Positions 17,170-23,605 of a DNA stretch of 33,091 nucleotides are shown here, piece after piece. Within the stretch, counting starts at the first letter, position 1; each line of letters starts with the position of its first letter. The notes under the pieces are model-generated. The model was not told the DNA's origin. It saw only the letters and a list, made by a program, of their open reading frames with translations, and did no database searches. The position numbers and the translations under genes are program-made. This DNA is from Streptomyces sp. Isolate_45 (GTDB lineage: Bacteria; Actinomycetota; Actinomycetes; Streptomycetales; Streptomycetaceae): the NCBI RefSeq assembly GCF_024721315.2, contig NZ_JANFAK020000098.1:1-33091 (forward strand), read 5' to 3'.

Positions 17170-17565
17170 TCAGGAGATGTTCCAGTCGCCCTGGACTTCG
17201 ACCTTTTCGTTGAAGATCTGGGCGTTCTTGATCACGGCAGCGTTCACCTGGCCCCGGCCGCCACGCGCGGCCACGGCCTCGTCGACGGTCCGCCGGATCT
17301 CGGCCTCGAAGTCCCGGTCGCGGAGCATGTGCGCCAGCAGCATGCGCTGGAGTTCCTCCTGGGCCGCTGTGTCCCCGGGACTCTGCTGTAGCTGGTCAAG
17401 GGCCGCTTCGGCCCCGCTGTCCCCACGGAACCGAGCCCGCAGCCGCTCGATGAGCTGGACACCCCCACCCCAGCCCGCGCGACCCGCTTCCTGGCCGGTG
17501 GTCTCCAGCGCCCCCTTGACGACCAGAGCCACCCCGGCTACGGCGATAGCCGTGATCGGATCCAT
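17170..17565 (-). CDS. Bell-like candidate membrane-active effector with C-terminal amyloid-like motif
   Basis: 131 residues, first gene of the operon. ATG 17565 is preceded by GGGGAG; the frame upstream is not protein-like. The N-terminus DPITAIAVAGVALVVKGALE is a hydrophobic helix, followed by amphipathic helices (VQLIERLRARFRGDSGAEAA, EELQRMLLAHMLRDRDFEAE). This order (MDP[IL] start, hydrophobic helix, Arg-rich helix ending in a GDSGAEAAL-type turn, further helices) resembles Bell domains, the bacterial relatives of fungal HeLo and plant/animal MLKL-type pore formers. The last 14 residues before the terminal Ser (117-130) are IFNEKVEVQGDWNI, shared with the adjacent NTPase. Inference: the NTPase nucleates this motif as an amyloid and triggers membrane damage. 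Similarity by eye only. Confidence 0.75.
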   Translation of the reverse strand: MDPITAIAVAGVALVVKGALETTGQEAGRAGWGGGVQLIERLRARFRGDSGAEAALDQLQQSPGDTAAQEELQRMLLAHMLRDRDFEAEIRRTVDEAVAARGGRGQVNAAVIKNAQIFNEKVEVQGDWNIS

Positions 17566-17736
17566 GTTCTCCCCGTTTTCTACAGACAGACGCCTGACCC
17601 TAGGGGAGGCGGAGTTCGACCGTGATCCTTTTCCTCGCACTTGACCGAATGTGGTTCATAGCGGTGGCCGATAAGTACAGGAGAGGGGCTGTGTCGTGGA
17701 GGCTCAGCCTCGAAAGGGAGGTCACTGGCCTGATCA

Positions 17737-17904
17737 TCAGGCCGCGGGTTTCGGCCTGCGGTCCACGCTCGCGATGCCTTCGACGGCCTGGGTGAGGCGG
17801 CTGGCCACCGGGATGAGGCCGGCGTCCCGGACCTGGCCTCTCAGCGTGTCCACACCGCGGGTGACGCTGACCCGGACGTTCTGGTGCGATACGGGGAAGA
17901 GGCG
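17737..17904 (-). pseudogene. BON-domain gene fragment
   Basis: The reading ending at 17737 has strong third-position GC and encodes the signature of a BON domain: VRVSVTRGVDTLRGQVRDAG, then LIPVASRLTQAVEGIASV. In streptomycetes such domains usually sit at the C-terminus of CBS-domain proteins. No CBS domain can be read upstream, where the frame loses coding character near 17904, so only the 3' end of the gene remains. Part of the debris between the operon and the integrase remnant. Confidence 0.6.
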
Positions 17905-17929
17905 TTCGGCCGACTGGCACGCTCGGCCG

Positions 17930-18322
17930 GTGATCGCGTTACTCTGCCGGAATCGGGAGCCCGCACCGGTCCCGCGGCAGCTCCTGGTCCAGCTCGAGAC
18001 CGATCTCATGGTGCTGCATTCGAGGCCATTGAAGCCGAGCTCCGCGACGAGCCCGCGGTGGGGTTCTGGCGCGGGCGTCCGGCGAGCCGGCTGGACCTGG
18101 ACAGCAGGATCGACATTCCCCGGAACCTGGGCGCGGAGCTCAAGCGGACCACACTCGACGTGCTGGAGCGGCAGCGCTCGCAGAGCCTGGAGCTGTTCCC
18201 CACGCCCGGCGCCGGGGGTACCACGCCGGCGCGGCGCGTGGCGTGGGACCTGCATCGAGATCACCCCGTGGTCCTGGTCTACGCCTACAGCTCGGGAACC
18301 GTCGACCGGGTGGAACAGGTAG
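17930..18322 (+). pseudogene. Unrecognised coding remnant with frameshift
   Basis: From about 17930 one frame has coding-type codon use (VIALLCRNREPAPVPRQLLV, then QLETDLMVLH). Near 18020 coding character moves to another frame: AFEAIEAELRDEPAVGFWRG, then RIDIPRNLGAELKRTTLDVL and RRVAWDLHRDHPVVLVYAYS. It ends at about 18320, where sequence matching a tyrosine recombinase begins. I do not recognise the protein. It appears to be a frameshifted, truncated gene. Confidence 0.4.
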
Positions 18323-18325
18323 GGC

Positions 18326-18499
18326 GTCTCGCTCTACGACGTCCAGCATCTACTCGGCCACGAGAGCTACCAGACGACACAGCGGTACGCCCACCTCGCT
18401 CCGGGCGCTCACCAGGCGGTCATGGGAGCCTGGGAACGACTGGACTCCCAGTTGGTGGTCCCAGCGGGGGCGGCAATGTCCGGCGCCAGCTCAGCGTGA
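18326..18499 (+). pseudogene. Tyrosine recombinase (phage-type integrase) C-terminal fragment
   Basis: 57 codons to a TGA at 18497-18499, with no start of their own. They read VSLYDVQHLLGHESYQTTQR and continue YAHLAPGAHQAV. This is the hallmark end of tyrosine site-specific recombinases: the LLGH box with its conserved His, and the TTxxY segment holding the nucleophilic tyrosine. The preceding catalytic Arg and HxxR boxes are absent; upstream sequence is unrelated and out of frame by one base at the junction (about 18320). So the island's integrase, or one of them, has been lost by deletion. Confidence 0.85.
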
Positions 18500-18556
18500 T
18501 CCGTCCGGGAGCTGCAGCGGCCTGTTCCGAGGCAGTGAAGCGTGGGCCCCGCCGCG

Positions 18557-19378
18557 TCAGCCTGTTTGTTCTCCTGCTGCCCGCCAGGCCTCGGCGAGGG
18601 CGCCCACGCACGGCAGCCGATTCTCCGGCTCACGTGCAGTCGCCTGCACAATGACAGCCAGCTGGGCCGGGGTTCCGCGCCACTGCGTCTCCTCGTCGCC
18701 GGCGTCGAGGAGGAGACGCAGTGCTCGGCCCAGGTTGAAGACGGTGGTGCGGATGTCGATGAGCGAGCCGCGGACGAACTCCTCGGGCGCCATGTAGCGG
18801 CTGGAGCCGGGGAGCCGGCCCCCCTCCAGGGTGAAGGGGCCGGGGCGGTACTCGTCCAGATCGCAGAGCATCATGCGTTGCTGATCGAAGTCGTAGAGCA
18901 TGCAGCCGTCGTACAAATCCACGGCTACATATCCAGCATCTTCGACAGCCAGATGGGCGTTGAGCAGCGTTTCCAGAGCGATATTGATCTGGGCGAGCGG
19001 CTGGGCCCTGAACCGTGCCATGGGGCTGCCGGGAGCGGCGCGTCCGCCGTGGCGTGACCGGGTCGGGTGGTAGAGAACCTCACCGCTCATCCACGGATAG
19101 ACGAGCACAGGACCGGTGTCCGTGGTGAACGAGTGCGCCAAGGCCACGATGCATGGATGTGAGATGGCACTGTGAACGGCCATCGCCCTGTCCAATGACG
19201 GGACGGCTTCGGGCGCCGACGCGGTCTTCACGAACCAGCGCTGTCCCGATGCCAGCAAACCGTAGGAGGTGCAGCCGGAGTCTTGATCGTCGAACCGTTG
19301 GAACACGGTGCCCAGTTGGTCCAGCAGAGGCTCGAGCGCCGGGACGTGAGTCACGTCCTCGAACGGGTGCGTCGTCAT
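18557..19378 (-). CDS. Divergent serine/threonine kinase-like protein
   Basis: 273 residues, ATG 19378. Kinase-like: Lys in RWFVKTAS (about residue 51) as ATP-binding lysine, HPCIVALAHSFTTDTGPVLV as the hinge region, VAVDLYDGCMLYDF as the catalytic loop (HRD reduced to VDL) and MMLCDLDEY as the metal-binding DFG equivalent. SSRYMAPEEF is the activation-segment APE motif. The glycine loop is not recognisable. The DLYDG...CDLDEY arrangement is a known variant group of bacterial kinases, so activity is plausible. It stands alone, 991 bp of debris and leader upstream of the operon, on the same strand. No transmembrane segment. It may be cargo of the island. Confidence 0.8.
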   Translation of the reverse strand: MTTHPFEDVTHVPALEPLLDQLGTVFQRFDDQDSGCTSYGLLASGQRWFVKTASAPEAVPSLDRAMAVHSAISHPCIVALAHSFTTDTGPVLVYPWMSGEVLYHPTRSRHGGRAAPGSPMARFRAQPLAQINIALETLLNAHLAVEDAGYVAVDLYDGCMLYDFDQQRMMLCDLDEYRPGPFTLEGGRLPGSSRYMAPEEFVRGSLIDIRTTVFNLGRALRLLLDAGDEETQWRGTPAQLAVIVQATAREPENRLPCVGALAEAWRAAGEQTG

Positions 19379-19452
19379 TTCCGGAATGCTGTCAGTTTGC
19401 GTGCAGGTCCGCAGTGATTCCGGTTAATGCGGGGTTCTGCTGGCGATCGGCG

Positions 19453-19623
19453 CTAATGGATCTTTTGCTGCTCCAGCCACTTGAAGACTTCGGTCTTCTT
19501 GTAGAGGACCTTCGCATTCCTACCTCGGCCGAGGTTGTAACCCTTCAGGCCGAGCCCGGAGGCCTTCTTGTACACCCGGCTCGTGGACATATTCAGCATG
19601 GTTGCCACCTGGGACGTGTCCAT
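19453..19623 (-). CDS. Excisionase-like helix-turn-helix protein
   Basis: 56 residues from ATG 19623: MDTSQVATMLNMSTSRVYKK followed by ASGLGLKGYNLGRGRNAKVL and a terminal KKTEVFKWLEQQ. This is the MerR-type winged HTH found in excisionase/AlpA-like proteins of integrative elements. The frame is open to a GTG at 19791, giving up to 112 residues with a basic stretch (HRSRRTSREARRR) that may be genuine; no ribosome-binding site decides between starts. Expected to bind near an element end or control the recombinase. Fits the island interpretation. Confidence 0.7.
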   Translation of the reverse strand: MDTSQVATMLNMSTSRVYKKASGLGLKGYNLGRGRNAKVLYKKTEVFKWLEQQKIH

Positions 19624-20119
19624 GAGCACGGCTCGACGGCGCGCCTCCCGTGAGGTCCGTCTGCTGCGGTGTTTGTTCTGCCGAGGCTCGTCTGCGGATC
19701 TATGGGCAAGGATCTCCTTCGGTTCGGCGGCTACGCCGATCCGGAATGGATCGGCCTGGTGCGCGGCAGGCGGCGGCAGGGTTAGGTGCACCCAGCGGGC
19801 GCCCCGTCGTCGTGCGGACTACAGCAATCGTCACGAGAATCCCCGGCTTGGCCAACCGGTGATTTGCCGTTATCCTGCTCCGCCGTTCGGGTCCAGTGAT
19901 TGCTGTGGCGATCCGAGGGCAGCGTCATCCGGGGTGGGGGTACTGCGCTTCTCAGAGCTGGGGCCGCCGCCAGGTGGCCCCCGGCGCGTGCTGACTGGCG
20001 ACCTGCTCGCGTGGCTCCGGTCACAGTGAAGGTGGTCCTAGTGGCTGCCGAGGGTCGTTGCGTAGGCTGACGTCGTCGTCGCGGTGGGGGAGTGGGTGAG
20101 GCTCCTCAACCCCTCCGAA
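19624..20119. other. Right flank of the island without a recognisable gene
   Basis: Apart from a possible N-terminal extension of the HTH gene up to 19791, no reading frame here has convincing codon bias or family resemblance. Base composition is less GC-rich than in the flanking chromosome. It may contain the promoter of the HTH gene, but no clear -10/-35 pair stands out. Confidence 0.5.
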
Positions 20120-20192
20120 GTCAGCTGACGGTGCGTCAGAAAAGTCAGCAATTGGTCAGCGTCAGTCCTCAAAAACATGGGGAAAGCTGACC
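20120..20192. repeat. Right GTCAGC motif cluster (possible arm sites)
   Basis: The perfect palindrome GTCAGCTGAC lies at 20120-20129, GTCAGC at 20144-20149 and 20155-20160, and GCTGACC at 20186-20192. The block 20144-20160 differs by one base from 8199-8215 inside the other end. It lies just upstream of the panD promoter copy. Confidence 0.5.
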
Positions 20193-20215
20193 GAACATGC
20201 GACTCGTTGTAAGGT
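20187..20215 (+). promoter_or_regulatory. panD promoter (element-supplied copy)
   Basis: CTGACC (20187-20192), 17-bp spacer, TAAGGT (20210-20215). Transcription would start about 20222 and give a leader of about 55 nt containing a small hairpin, CCTGC-AAAAAC-GCAGG. The left copy has the same layout with CCTGC...GCAGG preserved around a different loop, which supports selection on both promoter and leader stem. Confidence 0.6.
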
Positions 20216-20302
20216 AGGGAAACTGCCCTTGACCTGCAAAAACGCAGGCAGGGAGCCTAGATCCAGGGGTACCTCGATGATGCGTACAATGTTCAAGTCC
20301 AA
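20187..20302 (+). repeat. Right panD 5'-end copy, proposed attR
   Basis: Partner of 8031-8146. It ends in the identical ATGTTCAAGTCCAA (20289-20302), after which panD continues intact. Because the upstream 100 bp differ from the left copy at about a quarter of positions, the copy is better explained as brought in by the element than as a recent local duplication. Confidence 0.75.
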
Positions 20303-20696
20303 GATCCACCGGGCCACGGTCACCCAGGCCGACCTGCACTACGTCGGGTCCGTCACCATCGACGCCGATCTGCTCGACGCGGCCGATCTGTTGCCCGGGG
20401 AACTCGTGCACATCGTGGACATCACCAACGGGGCGCGTCTGGAGACGTACGTCATCGAGGGCGAGCGCGGCTCGGGTGTCATCGGGATCAACGGCGCCGC
20501 CGCCCATCTCGTGCACCCCGGGGACCTGGTCATCCTCATCAGCTACGCGCAGGTGGACGACGCCGAGGCGCGCGCCCTCGTACCGAGCGTGGTGCACGTC
20601 GACGCCGACAACAGGATCATCGAGCTGGGTGCGGACCCGTCCGCCCCGGTGCCGGGTACGGAGCAGCGGCGCGGCCCGCACGCAGTGGCCGGCTGA
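20277..20696 (+). CDS. panD: Aspartate 1-decarboxylase proenzyme
   Basis: 139 residues. PanD converts L-aspartate to beta-alanine for pantothenate and coenzyme A. The self-processing site LHYVG-SVTID is present, with Gly24-Ser25 at the canonical position; cleavage yields the pyruvoyl group on Ser25. Further conserved segments are IVDITNGARLETYVIEGERG and SGVIGINGAAAHLVHPGDLV. ATG 20277 is followed by a second ATG at 20280; the left-hand truncated copy aligns with 20277. Its promoter and first codons appear to have been replaced by the integrated element upstream. The GNAT gene follows after 14 bp. Confidence 0.96.
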   Translation: MMRTMFKSKIHRATVTQADLHYVGSVTIDADLLDAADLLPGELVHIVDITNGARLETYVIEGERGSGVIGINGAAAHLVHPGDLVILISYAQVDDAEARALVPSVVHVDADNRIIELGADPSAPVPGTEQRRGPHAVAG

Positions 20697-20710
20697 GGGA
20701 GCGGGGAACG

Positions 20711-21052
20711 ATGGCGATCGAACTGAGGGACGAGCGCGCGGCGGGACGGCTGCTGGCCGTCGAGGGCGGCGAGACGGTCGGGCACATCGCCTACTTCGTC
20801 CTCGCCGACGAGCCCCACGCCCTGGTGGCGGTCCACACCGTGGTCGAGGCCGGCCACGAGGGCAAGGGCATCGCCGGGCAGCTGGTGCGGCACTTCTACG
20901 GGACGGCCGCCGCCGAGGGCGTTCCGGTCGTACCGCTCTGCCCCTACGCCGCGAGCTGGGCGGCCAAGCACCCCGACGAGGCGCCCGAGGCCCCGGCCGA
21001 GGTCGTCGCGGCCGCCAAGGAGCAACTGAAGGGCGACCCCGAGCTGTGGTGA
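20711..21052 (+). CDS. Small GNAT-family N-acetyltransferase
   Basis: 113 residues. The single domain resembles the short YjdJ-like GNAT group: GHIAYFVLADEPHALVAVHT, then VVEAGHEGKGIAGQLVRHFY, where the GxGxAGxLV-type turn binds the acetyl-CoA pyrophosphate, and VVPLCPYAASWAAKHPD. The substrate is unknown. It lies 14 bp behind panD and overlaps the next gene (GTGA). In enterobacteria a small GNAT protein, PanZ, binds PanD and promotes its maturation; the adjacency here invites comparison, but the family branch seems different. Confidence 0.85.
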   Translation: MAIELRDERAAGRLLAVEGGETVGHIAYFVLADEPHALVAVHTVVEAGHEGKGIAGQLVRHFYGTAAAEGVPVVPLCPYAASWAAKHPDEAPEAPAEVVAAAKEQLKGDPELW

Positions 21053-21663
21053 GGCGACTGACGCTGCTGCACACCTCTCCCGTCCACGTCCCCGTCTTCG
21101 ACGCGCTGCGCGACCGGGACCATCCGGACGCCGTCCTGCGGCACCTGGTGTCCCCGGAACTCCTCGACCGGGCCCGGGCCCACGGCCCCGGGGCGGTGGT
21201 GGCGGACCTCACGGCGCGGCTCGAAGGCGCCGACGGCCCGGTGTTGGTGACCTGTTCGACGATCGGGGCGGTCGCGGAGTCGCTCGCCCCCGCCCTCGGC
21301 GTTCCGGTGCTGCGGGTGGACCGTCCCATGGCCGCCGAGGCCGTCCGGCGCGGCCCGCGGATCGCGGTGCTGGCCGCACTGGAGTCCACGCTCGCGCCGA
21401 CGACGGAACTCCTCGCCGAGGTCGCCGACGGTCGTCCGGTGTCCGTCCGTACATACGTCGTCGACGGGGCGTGGTCGCTGTTCGAGGCCGGGGACGACAC
21501 CGGCTTCCGCGCAGCCGTGGCCGCGTCGGCGGACTCCGTCACCGACGCGGACGTCATCGTCCTGGCCCAGGTCTCGATGGCCGGGGCCGCGTCCCTCGTG
21601 CGCACCCGACTGCCCGTGCTCACCAGCCCGCGCCGCGGCCTCGCCGCCTGCCTGAGTCCGTAG
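21049..21663 (+). CDS. Asp/Glu/hydantoin-racemase-like protein
   Basis: 204 residues. GTG 21049 overlaps the GNAT stop codon (GTGA). The fold pattern is that of the Asp/Glu racemase superfamily: LTLLHTSPVHVPVFDALRD, VLVTCSTIGAVAESLAPALG carrying the first catalytic-type cysteine, and RIAVLAALESTLAPTTELL. The second cysteine usual in racemases is not visible; the equivalent region reads VIVLAQVSMAGAASLV, so the reaction may differ from racemisation. Probably co-transcribed with panD and the GNAT gene. The stop lies inside a modest hairpin (CTGCCT/AGGCAG, 21648-21667). Confidence 0.8.
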   Translation: MRRLTLLHTSPVHVPVFDALRDRDHPDAVLRHLVSPELLDRARAHGPGAVVADLTARLEGADGPVLVTCSTIGAVAESLAPALGVPVLRVDRPMAAEAVRRGPRIAVLAALESTLAPTTELLAEVADGRPVSVRTYVVDGAWSLFEAGDDTGFRAAVAASADSVTDADVIVLAQVSMAGAASLVRTRLPVLTSPRRGLAACLSP

Positions 21664-21833
21664 GCAGTACCGCCGGAGCCCCGCCCCCGCCGCCGGCGAC
21701 CCCCGACACCACGAACGGCGATTCCCCCGTTCGGGTGAAGCCGGCCCCGGGATCCGGCCGGGCCGCGTCGACCGTCCCGGTCCGCCGTGGATTCGGGGGG
21801 CGTGCCCGGCCGGATCGGGGGAAGGTGGGACAC

Positions 21834-22043
21834 ATGGTGCGCAACGCAGAGCAGACCCAGCCCCCGGTTCCCGGCCCCGATCCGGTCCCCGCGCCGGTCC
21901 CGCCGGTGCCCGGCCCGCCGGTGCCCGGCCCCCCGCCCGTACCGCGCCCGGTACCGCCCGTGCCCGGCCCGGTACCCGAGCCCGACCCCGTACCCCCGCC
22001 CCCCGGACCCGCGCCGATCCCGCAGCCCGGCCCCCTGAGTTAG
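21834..22043 (+). CDS. Proline-rich small protein
   Basis: 69 residues starting MVRNAEQTQPPVPGPDPVPA. From residue 10 almost every second residue is proline, in PVPGP/PVPxP repeats; no cysteine, signal peptide or membrane helix. GGTGGG precedes ATG 21834. Repeats at the DNA level (cccggcccgg variants) make spurious reading possible, but the start, the lack of stops and the orderly repeat favour a real extended, polyproline-like protein. Not recognised. Confidence 0.45.
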   Translation: MVRNAEQTQPPVPGPDPVPAPVPPVPGPPVPGPPPVPRPVPPVPGPVPEPDPVPPPPGPAPIPQPGPLS

Positions 22044-22219
22044 GGAAGGGGCCCCGCGACGAACGCGGCCGGTCGATGGCCGGTCGGCGGTCGTACGAAA
22101 CTCGGACGGAGCCGGATGTAGCGGTCAACTTCCCCCTGGGGGCGGCTGGTTGTAGCCCTTGTCAGGAATGTGGCACGCCGTTAGGTTGTGCGGTTCCTGA
22201 TGTCTTCAAGGGGGCTCCC

Positions 22220-23605
22220 ATGGGTGTACGGGGCCGGCACCGCCGGTACCAGCCGAGCAGCATCAACCGGGCCTCGCTCGCCGTCACCGCCGGTGGCGCC
22301 GGGATCGCCCTACCGTTGATCGGCGCCGGGGTCGCGAACGCCGCCTCCGTGGACACGTGGAACAAGGTCGCCCACTGCGAGTCGACCAACAACTGGAAGA
22401 TCAACACCGGGAACGGCTACTACGGCGGCCTCCAGTTCAGCCAGAGCACCTGGCGCGAGTTCGGCGGTACGGCCTTCGCGCCGCGCGCCGACCTGGCCAC
22501 CCGGGAGCAGCAGATCGCGGTCGCCGAGAAGGTCCTGAAGGGCCAGGGGCCCAAGGCCTGGCCGGCGTGCGGCCCGCAGGCCGGGCTCAGCCGCAGCGGC
22601 CCCGCACCCGCCCTCGGTCCGACGGCCACGCCGGCGAAGCCCGCCGCGCAGACGCCCGCCCCGCCGAAGGCGCAGCAGCCGCAGGCGCAGGCGCAGGCGC
22701 AGGCGCCCAAGGACCGGATCCAGGCGACCAAGGCCACCACGGGCCCGCCGGTCGCACTGCCCCGGCCCACCGGGACGTCCGTCCTGCCGAACCCGTACGT
22801 CGTCGCGCCCGGCGACTCGCTCTCGGCCATCGCCACCGACCAGCGCGTCGAGGGCGGCTGGCAGGCCCTGTACGAGACCAACCGCGCCACCGTCGGCGGC
22901 AACCCCAACCTGATCTTCCCCGGGCAGCGGCTGACCCTGCGGATCACCGTCGCCCCGCCCGTCCAGAACCCGGAGAAGCCTCCCCGCACCGCGGAGCCCG
23001 TCAAGCCCGTGGAGCCGGCCGCGCCCGCGCCGGAGCGGAGCAAGCCCGCGGAGAAGCCGACTCCGAAGCCGACGCCGGAACAGAGCAAACCCGCCGAGAA
23101 GCCGAAGCCCGCCGAGCAGGCCAAGCCGGCCGAGAAGCCCAAGCCCAAGCCGGAACCCGCGGCCAAGCCCGCGGCCAAGCCCGTCCAGCAGCCGGCCGCC
23201 GGAGGGTTCTCCGCACCGGTCGACGGAGGCCTCGGCACCGCCTACCGCGTCGCCGGATCGTCCTGGTCCAGCGGCTATCACACGGGCGTCGACTTCCCGG
23301 TGCCGACCGGCACCAGCGTCAAGTCAGTGGGCCCCGGCACGGTCCTGTCGGCCGGCTGGGCCGGCGCCTACGGCTACCAGGTCGTCATCAAGCACTCCGA
23401 CGGCCGGTACTCCCAGTACGCCCACCTCTCCGCGCTCGGCGTGAAGGCCGGTCAGCAGGTCTCCGGTGGTCAGCGCATCGGCCGGTCCGGTTCGACGGGC
23501 AACAGCAGCGGCCCCCACCTGCACTTCGAGATGCGTACGGCTCCCGGGTACGGCTCCGACATCGACCCGTTGAAGTACCTGCGCGGGCACGGCGTCCGCA
23601 TCTGA
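22220..23605 (+). CDS. Secreted Rpf-like transglycosylase with LysM and M23 peptidase domains
   Basis: 461 residues, exported. Signal peptide 1-41 ends at VANA-ASVD. The resuscitation-promoting-factor domain (about 42-117) has VDTWNKVAHCESTNNWKINT with the catalytic Glu in HCES, GYYGGLQFSQSTW, and closes with AWPAC. An Ala/Gln/Pro linker follows, a LysM domain (about 193-238, YVVAPGDSLSAIA...NPNLIFPGQRLTL), a long Pro/Lys/Glu-rich wall-spanning linker, and an M23 endopeptidase domain (about 340-455) with HTGVDFP, the HxH motif PHLHFEM and YSQYAHLS. It should cleave both glycan and peptide of peptidoglycan, typical of spore germination or growth enzymes. AAGGGGG precedes ATG 22220. Overlapped on the other strand by the transporter frame. 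Confidence 0.93.
   Translation: MGVRGRHRRYQPSSINRASLAVTAGGAGIALPLIGAGVANAASVDTWNKVAHCESTNNWKINTGNGYYGGLQFSQSTWREFGGTAFAPRADLATREQQIAVAEKVLKGQGPKAWPACGPQAGLSRSGPAPALGPTATPAKPAAQTPAPPKAQQPQAQAQAQAPKDRIQATKATTGPPVALPRPTGTSVLPNPYVVAPGDSLSAIATDQRVEGGWQALYETNRATVGGNPNLIFPGQRLTLRITVAPPVQNPEKPPRTAEPVKPVEPAAPAPERSKPAEKPTPKPTPEQSKPAEKPKPAEQAKPAEKPKPKPEPAAKPAAKPVQQPAAGGFSAPVDGGLGTAYRVAGSSWSSGYHTGVDFPVPTGTSVKSVGPGTVLSAGWAGAYGYQVVIKHSDGRYSQYAHLSALGVKAGQQVSGGQRIGRSGSTGNSSGPHLHFEMRTAPGYGSDIDPLKYLRGHGVRI

Larger units (their letters stand above)
8147..20288. mobile_element. Decayed integrative element or genomic island in panD
   Basis: The segment between the two ATGTTCAAGTCCAA cores is about 12.1 kb. Evidence for mobility: flanking panD 5'-end duplicates, GTCAGC-motif clusters inside both ends, a tyrosine-recombinase C-terminal fragment (18326-18499), an excisionase-like HTH gene (19453-19623), several broken genes (8227-8969, 17737-17904, 17930-18322), and cargo unrelated to the metabolic neighbours. 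No intact integrase, replication or transfer gene is visible, so it is probably immobile alone. Cargo is the eight-gene signalling operon 9065-17565 plus a second kinase. Exact ends are inferred. Confidence 0.7.

Noticed and set aside
20169..21833. 554-codon minus-strand frame across panD, GNAT and racemase-like genes
   Set aside because: Opposite to three well-supported genes; composition is Arg/Ser/Pro-rich without motifs.
22044..22219. Possible c-di-AMP (ydaO-type) riboswitch upstream of the Rpf-like gene
   Set aside because: rpfA of Streptomyces coelicolor has one, but this leader is only about 175 bp and I could not identify the conserved elements.
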